A stretch of DNA of 64,000 bases from an uncultured Lachnospiraceae bacterium. Its GTDB lineage: Bacteria; Bacillota; Clostridia; Lachnospirales; Lachnospiraceae. The notes beneath the pieces were generated by a model that was not told where the DNA came from, ran no database searches, and saw only the letters and a list, made by a program, of their open reading frames with translations. The DNA is taken from assembly GCA_910585825.1 (NCBI GenBank), contig CAJUEY010000009.1, positions 1-64,000 of the forward strand. The letters run 5' to 3'. Both the position numbers and the translations under genes were made by a program. Positions 43,876 to 52,613 of this stretch are shown here, one piece after another (the first letter of the stretch is position 1; every line of letters begins with the position of its first letter).

Positions 43876-44590
43876 AGATATCCACAAAAAAGAATTCCGG
43901 AAACAAAACAATATATTTGTGGGAAGGAGAAATCGTAGCTGTAGAAGCAAAAAGAAGAAGATATAAATAATTCTCAAACCATGCCAGCCATCGTATCTGA
44001 CGAACCTGTTTCACGCAGTGCAGTAATGCCATGCAGTATTTTTTTGCAGAAGACTTTACCGTAATCGTAATTCTATCATTCAACTTCTTCTGTTTTTGAG
44101 CAGTATAAGGCATGTCTCTAAATTCATCTCTTATACTCATAAGATCCATTTCTATCCTGGAAATGATACGGACATGATTTTCCAGCGTAAAAGGATTGTC
44201 CCTATTATATTCATGCCATTTGCGGTACCCGTTTTTTTCCAAAAATCTGCAGATTTTCTGCCGGTTTCCCAGCGCCTCTTCATTCAGAAGCGTCCACACA
44301 AACGACTCCCTATTCTCTGGATGATTCTGATAGAAGGCCCCGATTTCTTCGGCAACTTTCCGAAAACATTCCAATTTACAAATCACACAGTATAAAAATT
44401 CATCAAATTTCTGTTTATAATTAGACGGTGATGCAGATGCTTCCAACTCCCCCGCAGAATCCCGTATATACTGTATTGTATTGTTTAACGCTGCATCCAG
44501 TAATGTCGAATTGATATATTTTTCAATTTCTTCTTTTCGTTTTTCATCAAATTGATGCCGGTTTTTTAAGCCATAGTATAATAGCTTCAT
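43817..44590 (-). CDS. Helical protein preceding and overlapping the giant gene (257 aa)
   Basis: 257 residues from ATG 44590 with AAAGGAGG upstream, first gene of the set. Mostly helical and charged; the final 60 residues become hydrophobic (NYLYLLLFASTATISPSHKYIVLFPEFFF) before a short tail. The last 59 bases or more overlap the giant gene in the +1 frame, and the end of this frame reads naturally into the start of the other. It may be a separate subunit coupled by overlap, or the N-terminal part of one much longer protein interrupted by an indel or a frameshift signal. Confidence 0.6.
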   Translation of the reverse strand: MKLLYYGLKNRHQFDEKRKEEIEKYINSTLLDAALNNTIQYIRDSAGELEASASPSNYKQKFDEFLYCVICKLECFRKVAEEIGAFYQNHPENRESFVWTLLNEEALGNRQKICRFLEKNGYRKWHEYNRDNPFTLENHVRIISRIEMDLMSIRDEFRDMPYTAQKQKKLNDRITITVKSSAKKYCMALLHCVKQVRQIRWLAWFENYLYLLLFASTATISPSHKYIVLFPEFFFVDIYDNPVPPKDESIGLCKALL

Positions 44591-44810
44591 AAACGCCTCC
44601 TTTCTATTCTCGCTATATCAAGGATTTTCTAAGGATTCCTAACAAATGCAAATCCTATTTTAATATAGCATCCGGCACATTTAATTCATGTCGAAAATTG
44701 TCAATAAAAGAAATATGACCCAACAGCGATTCGTATCGTTGTTGAATCATACCCAATCTTCTTACACAGTCTATTCAAATTTCCCGCCCACAATCCGGAA
44801 TGCAGTTTTC
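44591..44810. other. Gap upstream of the giant-protein set
   Basis: This gap should hold the promoter of the set. A TTGACA is present on the minus strand at 44699-44704, but no -10 box lies at 17 bases; TATATT near 44660 is 30 or more bases away. No gene is visible on either strand. A regulated promoter with poor spacing is possible. Confidence 0.35.
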
Positions 44811-44847
44811 AAAAAGCTAAAAAGACTGCGACTATTTGCCGCAGCCC
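44811..44847 (-). terminator. Rho-independent terminator after the zinc-ribbon genes
   Basis: Arms CTGCG (44826-44830) and CGCAG (44840-44844), extended by G-C and A-T pairs, followed on the minus strand by a T-run (44811-44823). It ends the transcript of the two zinc-ribbon genes and isolates the giant-protein set. Confidence 0.8.
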
Positions 44848-44857
44848 TTTTCTCCTT

Positions 44858-45478
44858 TTATTCTTCACTTAATTTTTTGTAAAAACAGGCAAGATAATAA
44901 ATTACCGCAACAACCGCCAAGACAATATTTAAATAACATCCCACGCCTATGCCTGTTGCAGATATATCCGAATCAAACAATTCCAAAGCTTTTTTGATAT
45001 TAAAATACGGCACAATCGTTACAATCAAATAAGCAATCGACTCTAACATCATCCATATTTTTAATATATTCTTTTTGATAACAGTTCCCTGTGCTCCCAA
45101 AATTCCTGTAAGGAAAACTGCAAGGTTGACAATAATCAGCAGAATAACCATGTATCCCGATACAGAAACAGTTCCTTTTAAGCAGCCCAATAAACCATAG
45201 CCGGAATAATCTGTATCAGACGAGCCAGAATAATATAATCTAACGCTGACATGAAGATAATTCAGCGCCAGAAAAGCAAATGACAAAAGTGCAAATGCAC
45301 ACCAAATATAAAAACTTTTATCCCGCACTCTTTCTGCAGCCAGCGCATGGTTTTCATTGATTTCTTCCTGGGAAACATACACGACTGCCTGATCGTTACT
45401 CCCTTCCAAAGATGCCCCGCATTTTGGACAAACAAGGCTCCCATCCGGAATTACTTCCCCACATTTAAAACAAAACAT
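44858..45478 (-). CDS. Zinc-ribbon membrane protein
   Basis: 206 residues from ATG 45478 with GAGGG upstream (the frame extends to 45550 as a shadow over the upstream gene). An N-terminal zinc ribbon (CFKCGEVIPDGSLVCPKCG) is followed by four membrane helices, the first near SFYIWCAFALLSFAFLAL. It follows the previous gene by 10 bases. No enzymatic motif. Probably a membrane sensor or scaffold; role unknown. Confidence 0.7.
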   Translation of the reverse strand: MFCFKCGEVIPDGSLVCPKCGASLEGSNDQAVVYVSQEEINENHALAAERVRDKSFYIWCAFALLSFAFLALNYLHVSVRLYYSGSSDTDYSGYGLLGCLKGTVSVSGYMVILLIIVNLAVFLTGILGAQGTVIKKNILKIWMMLESIAYLIVTIVPYFNIKKALELFDSDISATGIGVGCYLNIVLAVVAVIYYLACFYKKLSEE

Positions 45479-45488
45479 ACTCTTTCCC

Positions 45489-46538
45489 TCATATTCCGCT
45501 GTCAATGTACTCCCAGTCGCCGCCTTTTTCAAATTCATTTCCGTCTTCATCTTTTATATTGCCATTCTTTAAAACAGTATAAGTACCCAATGATATTGTA
45601 AAAGTTCCTTGCTCCGGATTCCACTCTCTGATTTCAAGTTCCATATCGCTATCACTGCCCAGACTTACCCATCTTTTCACAAGATCATAACCTCTGATAT
45701 TGATTTTTAATTCTTCTCTGTATTCATCATCATAATGCGTCCATACTCCCCGGAGTGCCTTTTTCATATCGCTTTCTGATTGATAAGTAGTCCTTTGACT
45801 GATTTGTACGACATTCAAAACAGGACGCGCCAAAACGATACAGACAGCGGCAATGACGCCGATCAAAATACGCCTCTTCCATCTCTCTTTCTCTGACTTC
45901 TTCCGCTCTTCTTCCCGGATTTCTCTGTCTTTCTCTTCACTAATTCTGTATTCTTCCAGTAATATGTTCAGATTTTCATCCGAACATATTTTTTCTGTAC
46001 GAGCTTTTAATTTACCGCACAACGAACAGTCGACTGCGTTATAACTGTTGTATCTGCCGCAGGAACACACCCAGCCTTTGGCATAATAATCTTTCAACTT
46101 AAACATTGCCTTTTCGTCATATAATTTGTGCAGCGCACTTAATTGTTCCTGATTATCAATCGTTTCCAGTTCAAATGCAAAACGATTCTCACCTTCATAA
46201 GAAACAACCGAACCGTCTGAATAGCAAATCTGGCATTCTTCTAATTCCAGCTTTCGTATATTTGCATCCGGCAATTTTGCTTTTAAATTCATGATGGATT
46301 CATTTTTCGCAATAACTATATTCTGAATGATCAGGAAAAATTTATCCTTCCCATTTACCGGAACGATATCTCCAAATGAATTGTATCCCCGCGCATTAAA
46401 TTTAATTGCAGTTATATCTCCATATCCTAAATTCGAAAAAGAAATTCTTGCTACTGCATCATTGCCATTGACATCAATCTCACACTGTAAATCTTCTATG
46501 TGGGCATTTACATCAACGATCTTTTCCACACTCCCCAT
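45489..46538 (-). CDS. Zinc-finger protein with one membrane helix
   Basis: 349 residues. Residues 1-150 are beta-rich and cytoplasmic. A RanBP-type zinc finger (WVCSCGRYN...CSLCGKLK) is followed by a charged coiled-coil and one membrane helix (RRILIGVIAAVCIVLARPV), then an extracellular beta domain of about 110 residues. It forms a two-gene unit with the next zinc-ribbon gene. Topology suits transmembrane signalling, but no family is recognised. Confidence 0.65.
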   Translation of the reverse strand: MGSVEKIVDVNAHIEDLQCEIDVNGNDAVARISFSNLGYGDITAIKFNARGYNSFGDIVPVNGKDKFFLIIQNIVIAKNESIMNLKAKLPDANIRKLELEECQICYSDGSVVSYEGENRFAFELETIDNQEQLSALHKLYDEKAMFKLKDYYAKGWVCSCGRYNSYNAVDCSLCGKLKARTEKICSDENLNILLEEYRISEEKDREIREEERKKSEKERWKRRILIGVIAAVCIVLARPVLNVVQISQRTTYQSESDMKKALRGVWTHYDDEYREELKINIRGYDLVKRWVSLGSDSDMELEIREWNPEQGTFTISLGTYTVLKNGNIKDEDGNEFEKGGDWEYIDSGI

Positions 46539-46626
46539 AAGCCTTCTCCATTCGTCTCTGATATATATTGTTATATCATATTACAGTAAACATTACAATG
46601 CCAAAAACCCATTTCTTAAAGTTCTA

Positions 46627-46930
46627 GTTCCATCTATTCCGAATACCGTCTAAAATCTCTAACGTATTGACTGTCATAGCCTCACTCATCACTGGGCTCT
46701 GTAAAAGACCTTTCCGCATACAGTTGTGAAAATGCTCAATCTCATAAACCAGTTCATATTGGCATGGATGCTCCAAGACAATCTCCTCTCCTGTATTCAA
46801 ATGTACAACTGCTTTTTGCGCCTTCCAGTTTTCCTTCTGCAATCATTTTTTTTAAATCCTGCATCAATGGAAGAAATACCGACTTCTGCGCCTCTGCCAG
46901 AAACAGATTCTTTTCTTTCGCCACATCAAA
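46627..46930 (-). pseudogene. Gfo/Idh/MocA oxidoreductase fragment
   Basis: Two out-of-frame pieces remain. One reads FDVAKEKNLFLAEAQKSVFLP and the other, after a frame change near 46840, reads HPCQYELVYEIEHFHNC...MTVNTLEILDGIRNRW, typical of the C-terminal half of NAD(P)-dependent Gfo/Idh oxidoreductases. The Rossmann half is absent. It abuts the 3' end of the DUF262 gene, so a deletion scar lies between them. Confidence 0.75.
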
Positions 46931-48389
46931 TTATTCCAAAGCCCAATCCCTTTTTTATACAGCCACTCTGCCCGAGCTGCGATTTCATCTTCGTTCCACT
47001 CATCTTTCTTCAGCACATCTAAAAGCGTATTCAATCCGCCGGCACACTCCGCCAATCCCGGCTTTTCATTCTTTCCCGCCTTCTTCGTCTGCCAGTCGGC
47101 GTCTCGGATGGATGCATTCAAAAACTGAGGAATGATCGCCAGATTTCCCAGCGTTAAAAGCTCCGCATCCCTTGCTTTGGCAAGCTCCTCCGTTGCGCAG
47201 GGCGGCCAGTGGTTTCTCCATTTTTTCGGCATCAAATGTTCCAGACTGTATTTGTTAAATCCCAGCAGCGCAGTGGAGCTTCTAGCCGGTCTAATGCCGC
47301 TTTCAATCAGATAGAGAATTCCTTTTGTCTGTATATTATACAGTTTCGCTGTATGAAAGCTATTTTTCATATCTGTATCATTCGGAATGTAAGTGATAGA
47401 ATCTTTTCCTTCCTTAAGCTTTTTGGATAAAGAATCTGCATCCAGCACACCGTTTAAAATCAGTGATGTAAATAAATGATTATAATTTTTGGTTGTGGCA
47501 TGCACCACCATACGACGCATAATGTAACTTTCTAAAATTCCGCACATCTGATTAAATTCCCGCTTATCCGTTACATTTCGGGCTATGTAGAGAATATAAG
47601 GAATCGTGGTGGTATTTTTAAGACCAAACAATATTACATTCATTCGTTCCATTCCAAAAGATGACGGTATCGCCATATCCCAGTACGCTTTCGTTTCATC
47701 ATCTTTTTCAAATACAGCCGCCCAGTTTTTGTTATACTCATCCACGTTGTTCTCATCGAAAAAATAGTTTTTCAAAAGCTCTGCCGTAGTCAGTTTTACG
47801 CCCAGGGAGTTTATGGTATCAAATACCTGCTGCTCATCTTCCTCCTCTACCAGATCAATGCATACGAACTGGATGTTTTGCTTAATGACCGTTCTATTGT
47901 ATAAAGAGGTATCTTTTATATGCTCTATAAAATAATTATAAGCCTCAATGATCTGCGATTTTGGCTCTTTATTTTCCAACAGTTCAGGTTCTGTTTGTCT
48001 TATGACTTTTTGAAATGCGTCTATGTCATTTTTGCCATGACGCAGCGCCACCTGATTATTTTCCAGTATAAAATCCCGTTCAAACAGCTGGTTTTCTTTC
48101 TTTTTCAGGCACAATGCCTTCATAAAAATAATCAGCGTCGTAAGCCTCTGCTGTCCGTCAATCACGATTTTGCAGTCAGAATAATCTTCCCACGTCTGTA
48201 ATGTTCTGCCTTTTTTCAAAATGATGGAACCCAAAAATAAGGGTTCTTTGTCCTGGTCACATAGCCAAGGTCTTCCAGAAATCTTTCCCACTGTTCTTCT
48301 TTCCAAACATATGTCCTCTGATAAAATGGAATTTCCAACAGCCTGGAGCCATTAAAAATTCCACTAATCAGTATTGCTCCCGCTTCCAT
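46864..48389 (-). pseudogene. DUF262/DUF1524 (GmrSD-like) gene with a one-base frameshift
   Basis: From ATG 48389 (AGGAGG upstream) the frame encodes MEAGAILISGIFNG...IPFYQRTYVWKEEQW, the start of a DUF262 domain, and runs into another frame at a tract of five T (48233-48237). The following frame continues FLGSIILKK, IDGQQRLTTL (DUF262 DGQQR nucleotide-binding motif) and YSLEHLMPKKW (DUF1524 HNH-type motif). One extra T would restore one protein of about 500 residues. Intact relatives restrict modified phage DNA. The last 25 codons are foreign, where the gene meets the oxidoreductase fragment. It is either inactive, phase-variable or a sequencing error. Confidence 0.75.
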
Positions 48390-48439
48390 ATTTTTCCTCC
48401 TGATGTATGTTCTAATTTTCCTTTATTTATAATAGAAAT

Positions 48440-48459
48440 GGCGGGAAATGTTTCCCGCC
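48440..48459 (-). terminator. Hairpin after the pyr genes
   Basis: GGCGGGAAA (48440-48448) and TTTCCCGCC (48451-48459) form a perfect GC-rich hairpin. The following minus-strand sequence ATTTCTATTAT is T-rich but not a clean T-run. It is probably the terminator of the long amino-acid/pyrimidine transcript. Confidence 0.6.
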
Positions 48460-48468
48460 TACGGTAAT

Positions 48469-48630
48469 TCAAAGAGCTTTCACCCAGACCAATTCTGCCA
48501 AATGGGAATCCGCTCCACTGCACTCACAGTTATTCTCCGAAATCCATGTGATCACAGCTCCATACGCATGGGAAAGTGAGGAATAACTTCCTTTATGCAC
48601 TGTAACTGCACACAGCGTACTGTAGTATTT
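48469..48630 (-). pseudogene. GyrI-like effector-binding domain remnant
   Basis: Beginning right after the pyrD stop, the minus strand reads 53 or so residues without a start codon: VHKGSYSSLSHAYGAVITWI and HLAELVWVKAL. This matches the C-terminal part of the GyrI-like small-molecule-binding domain. The remaining gene is absent. The position is where pyrE is often found in related genomes, so a deletion may have joined pyrD to this fragment. Confidence 0.6.
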
Positions 48631-48633
48631 GTT

Positions 48634-49533
48634 TTAAACGGCTCCAATCAGCTCCCGGATATCCTCGATGCCCTGTTCTTTTAAATAGGAGTGCATACCC
48701 GCAATGATTTCTTCCGTCACGGCGGGATTATGGAAATTCGCAGTTCCGACTGACACTGCCGTTGCTCCGGCAAGCATCATTTCAACAGCGTCTTCCGCCG
48801 TAGCAATGCCGCCCATGCCGATGATCGGCAGTTTCACCGCCTGTGCTGTCTGGTATACCATGCGAACGGCAATAGGATGCACGGCAGGCCCGGACAATCC
48901 TCCGGTTTTATTGGCCAGAGCAAATTTCCGTTTCCAGATATCAATTTTCATTCCGGTCAGCGTATTAATCAAAGAAAGCACATCTGCTCCGCCGGACTCT
49001 GCCGCCTTTGCCATTTCTGTAATATCCGTAACATTGGGGCTTAGCTTCATAATCACCGGCTGCTTTGCATATTTCTTTACTTCTTTTGTAATTTCTTCTA
49101 CGCTTTTGGGATCTTGTCCAAATGCAATTCCTCCTTCTTTTACATTTGGACAGGAAATATTAATTTCCAGCATATCTACCGGCTCATCTCCAAGACGCTC
49201 TACCACTTCGCAATAATCTGCAGCGCTTTTTCCGCAGACATTGACAATAATCTTTGTATCATACTGTTTTAAAAACGGAATATCTCTTTTTATAAAAAGA
49301 TCAATGCCCGGATTCTGAAGTCCAATGGCGTTCAACATGCCGCCATATACTTCCGCTACCCGCGGAGTCTGATTTCCCTCCCAGGGAACATTTGCAACGC
49401 CTTTTGTCACTACGGCTCCAAGCTGATTCAAGTCCACAAAATCTGAAAATTCTTCTCCGGAGCCAAATGTCCCGGAAGCCGTCATCACAGGATTTTTTAA
49501 TGTAACTCCTGCAAGTTCTACACTCATATTCAT
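48634..49533 (-). CDS. pyrD: Dihydroorotate dehydrogenase B, catalytic subunit
   Basis: 299 residues. Oxidises dihydroorotate to orotate in pyrimidine synthesis, using FMN and passing electrons to PyrK. Recognised by ASGTFGSGEEF near the start, the class-1 active-site loop with a Cys (NISCPNVKEGG) and phosphate-binding GMGGIATAEDAVEMMLAGA. The start overlaps the pyrK stop by one base. The heteromeric NAD-linked type is usual in Firmicutes. Confidence 0.95.
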   Translation of the reverse strand: MNMSVELAGVTLKNPVMTASGTFGSGEEFSDFVDLNQLGAVVTKGVANVPWEGNQTPRVAEVYGGMLNAIGLQNPGIDLFIKRDIPFLKQYDTKIIVNVCGKSAADYCEVVERLGDEPVDMLEINISCPNVKEGGIAFGQDPKSVEEITKEVKKYAKQPVIMKLSPNVTDITEMAKAAESGGADVLSLINTLTGMKIDIWKRKFALANKTGGLSGPAVHPIAVRMVYQTAQAVKLPIIGMGGIATAEDAVEMMLAGATAVSVGTANFHNPAVTEEIIAGMHSYLKEQGIEDIRELIGAV

Positions 49534-50300
49534 CAGAAGTCCACCTCCTGTGCCTCAAAAACTGGTCCTTCTTTGCAGATCCGTTTGTTTTTCACATTTG
49601 TATGACTGTCTGTCTCCTTTGATTTACATACACAGCCCAGACATGCGCCGATTCCGCAAGCCATACGTTCTTCCAATGATACAAAACATTCCATATCGTG
49701 TTCTTCTGCGTAAGATTTCAATGCCCGAAGCATCGGCAGCGGTCCGCAGGCATAAATGACATCTGCCTTTAATCCATGCTCTGATACCGCGTCTAATACA
49801 TTGCCTTTTGTTCCAGCCTTACCGTCTTCTGTTGCAATATAAACATCTCCGAAAGGTTCAAATTCTTTTTCCAAAAATAACTGATCCCGAAATCCCAGTA
49901 TTATCTGCTTTTTGCAATTTAACTGTTTGGAAAGCTCTAACATGGGGGGAATTCCGATTCCGCCCCCGATCACAAAAGCAGAGGTTTCTTTTTGGGGAAA
50001 TCCGTTCCCCAGAGGCCCTAAAACATCAAGCTCCATACCTTCCTTCATTTCTGAAAGTTCTTTTGTTCCTTTTCCTGCGATTCGATAAACCAGCCGAAGG
50101 CTTTTTTCTTTTGGGTTGATCTCACAAATACTGATTGGCCGGGGCAAAAGCCTGCTGCCGTCTCCACAGTACAGCATCACAAACTGCCCCGCTTTTGCCA
50201 GTCCGGCAATTTCTTCTGTGGCAATCCACATATCAAAAATCCCGTCTGCGATTTCTTTCTTCTGGAGGATAACCGCCCTCTCCCGTTTTTTATCTGACAT
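49533..50300 (-). CDS. pyrK: Dihydroorotate dehydrogenase B, electron-transfer subunit
   Basis: 255 residues. FAD domain (RPISICEI), NAD domain (GGGIGIPPMLEL) and a C-terminal [2Fe-2S] cluster (CGIGACLGCVC plus a later Cys). It transfers electrons from PyrD to NAD+. Between pyrF and pyrD in the operon. Confidence 0.95.
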   Translation of the reverse strand: MSDKKRERAVILQKKEIADGIFDMWIATEEIAGLAKAGQFVMLYCGDGSRLLPRPISICEINPKEKSLRLVYRIAGKGTKELSEMKEGMELDVLGPLGNGFPQKETSAFVIGGGIGIPPMLELSKQLNCKKQIILGFRDQLFLEKEFEPFGDVYIATEDGKAGTKGNVLDAVSEHGLKADVIYACGPLPMLRALKSYAEEHDMECFVSLEERMACGIGACLGCVCKSKETDSHTNVKNKRICKEGPVFEAQEVDF

Positions 50301-50375
50301 TCTTCTCTCCTGTCTATGTTAGAGCGTATTTACTTCGTACCTGTTGATTGGCTGACTGCCGCATTCCATACCGCA

Positions 50376-51305
50376 TTACTTTGCCGCCTGCAATGCTCCG
50401 TCAATATCTGCGATCATATCTTCTACTGCTGCTCTGGAAGCATCGGCATAACGCTCGCTGCCAAAGGATGCATATTTTTCCTGCTTGTAAGCGGCTATGA
50501 TTCCTCTGGAGGAATTTACTACCGCCCCCAATCCATCCTCATTGAAGAAATGGGCAAGGTCTGCGCCTTTTCCTCCCTGAGCGCCATAACCGGGAACTAA
50601 GATAAAGCTCTTTGGCATAATCCTGCGGAGAACCTTTCCCATTTCAGGATAAGTTGCTCCTACCACTGCGCCTACATAGCTGTAAGTCTCTCCCATATGG
50701 TCTGCGCCCCATTCCGCCACTTTTTCCCCAACCCATTCGTATAACGGCCTGCCGTCTATCAGACGATCCTGAAATTCTCCGCTGGATGGATTTGATGTTT
50801 TTACCAAAATAAACAAGCCCTTCTTCTCTGCTTTGCAGATATCAATAAAGGGTTTTACGCCGTCCGTCCCAAGATAAGGGTTGACGGTAACAAAATCTTC
50901 GTTAAAAGGCGCATAGAAATTGCCGCCCACTTTTACTTTTCCAAGATGCCCTGCTGCATAGGCTGCCGATGTAGAACCAATATCCCCTCTTTTGATATCT
51001 CCGATTACTACCAGGTCTTTCTCATGACAGTACTCCACCGTTTTCTGAAATACTTTTAATCCTTCAATGCCAAACTGCTCATACATGGCAATCTGAGGTT
51101 TTACGGAGGGAATCAGATCATAAACTGCATCTATAATTCCTTTGTTGTACTGCCAGACTGCCTCTGCAGCTCCTTCTAAAGTTTCTCCATATTCCGCAAA
51201 CGCTTTCTTTAAAATATGTTCCGGTATATAGTCCAGCATTGGGTCCAATCCCACACAAATCGGCGCATGGGTAGCTTTGATTTTATCCGCTAACTTTTGA
51301 ATCAT
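50376..51305 (-). CDS. pyrF: Orotidine 5'-phosphate decarboxylase
   Basis: 309 residues, the longer group-II type. The active-site signature is VIGDIKRGDIGSTSAAYA, and CVGLDPMLDYIP marks the start. Converts OMP to UMP. The stop of pyrC touches the start of this gene. Confidence 0.95.
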   Translation of the reverse strand: MIQKLADKIKATHAPICVGLDPMLDYIPEHILKKAFAEYGETLEGAAEAVWQYNKGIIDAVYDLIPSVKPQIAMYEQFGIEGLKVFQKTVEYCHEKDLVVIGDIKRGDIGSTSAAYAAGHLGKVKVGGNFYAPFNEDFVTVNPYLGTDGVKPFIDICKAEKKGLFILVKTSNPSSGEFQDRLIDGRPLYEWVGEKVAEWGADHMGETYSYVGAVVGATYPEMGKVLRRIMPKSFILVPGYGAQGGKGADLAHFFNEDGLGAVVNSSRGIIAAYKQEKYASFGSERYADASRAAVEDMIADIDGALQAAK

Positions 51306-52586
51306 TTAGTTCTCCTCTCTGTATACCACTTCGCCGGATACAATGGTCGCAATTACTTTTCCGGTTACTTTTCTGCCGTTAAAAGGTGTATTTTTTGCTT
51401 TTCCTGCAAATTCTTTTACATTAATCTGATAGGTTTTAGAGGGATCGAAAACCACTACATCCGCTATACTGCCTTCCTCAAGGGTCCCTTTTTCCAAACC
51501 GATAATTTTTGCCGGGTTATAGCTTAATTTCTCTGCCATCTGCATGGGCGTAAGATATTCCTTTAATACAAGCTCCGTATACGTTAGAGCTGCCGCCGTT
51601 TCCAGTCCCACAATCCCAAAAGGAGCTTTTCTCATGGACATTCCTTTTTCCACCGCCGTATGGGGAGCATGATCCGTAGCAATCACATCAATTACATTCT
51701 GTTTTAATCCTTCCCGGATTGCCTCCATATCCTCTATGGAACGAAGAGGCGGATTCATTTTATAGTTGGCATCGTCTTCCAGAATATCTTCTTCTGACAA
51801 AGCAAAATGATGGGGACAAGCCTCTGCAGTTACTGAAATTCCTTCTTTCTTCGCCTGTTTCAACATAGCTACGCTGCCTTTTGTGGAACAGTGGCAAAGA
51901 TGAAGATGCACGCCGGCCCTTCTGGCCAGTATAATGTCTCTTGCTGTAATCGTATCCTCCACTTCATTTGAAATTCCGGGAAATCCCAGCTCCTGTGCCT
52001 TTTTCCCCTCATTCATCACACCGTTTGCCGCCAGAAATTTATCTTCGCAGTGGGCAAACACCGGAATCTGCTTTTCTTTTGCAATTTTCATTGCTTTATA
52101 GTAAACAGCCGTATTCATAACGGATTTGCCGTCCTCGGATATCGCCGGTATCCCTGCTGCAGCCATTCCTGCAATATCTGACAGCTCTTTTCCCTTTTGT
52201 TCTTTTGTTACCGCGCCAATCTGCAGTACATTGACAGGGGCAAGATTTTTTGCTTTTTGATGTACATAATTGACGACGTCCGGATTATCTGCCACAGGTT
52301 TGGTGTTTGGCATAGCAAGAATTGTAGTAAATCCCCCTTTTGCCGCTGCCAAAGCTCCTGTCAGTACCGTTTCCTTTTCTTCAAAACCGGGATCTCTCAA
52401 ATGCACATGAAGATCAATAAACCCCGGCATTACAAAACACCCCTTTGCCTGAATTATTTTGTCTGCTTTTGTCTTGATATTTTTTGATATCCTGGCTATT
52501 TTTCCGTTTTCAATCAGTATATCGGATTCTGCATCCAGCTTTGATGCAGGATCCATGACTCTGCCGTTTTTGATCAATAATTTCAT
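51306..52586 (-). CDS. pyrC: Dihydroorotase
   Basis: 426 residues. Metal-binding DLHVHLRDPG, further His ligands in FAHCED and HLHLCHCS, and the catalytic Asp in ATDHAPH are all present. Cyclises carbamoyl aspartate to dihydroorotate. Lies 27 bases after the aspartokinase gene with no terminator, so both pathways probably share a transcript; both consume aspartate. Confidence 0.95.
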   Translation of the reverse strand: MKLLIKNGRVMDPASKLDAESDILIENGKIARISKNIKTKADKIIQAKGCFVMPGFIDLHVHLRDPGFEEKETVLTGALAAAKGGFTTILAMPNTKPVADNPDVVNYVHQKAKNLAPVNVLQIGAVTKEQKGKELSDIAGMAAAGIPAISEDGKSVMNTAVYYKAMKIAKEKQIPVFAHCEDKFLAANGVMNEGKKAQELGFPGISNEVEDTITARDIILARRAGVHLHLCHCSTKGSVAMLKQAKKEGISVTAEACPHHFALSEEDILEDDANYKMNPPLRSIEDMEAIREGLKQNVIDVIATDHAPHTAVEKGMSMRKAPFGIVGLETAAALTYTELVLKEYLTPMQMAEKLSYNPAKIIGLEKGTLEEGSIADVVVFDPSKTYQINVKEFAGKAKNTPFNGRKVTGKVIATIVSGEVVYREEN

Positions 52587-52613
52587 AGGCCTTCTCCTCT
52601 TATTTGTTCCTGT

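Noticed and set aside
44688..44882. A 64-codon plus-strand frame in the gap upstream of the giant-protein set
   Set aside because: No ribosome site; its 3' half is terminator sequence of the minus-strand transcript.
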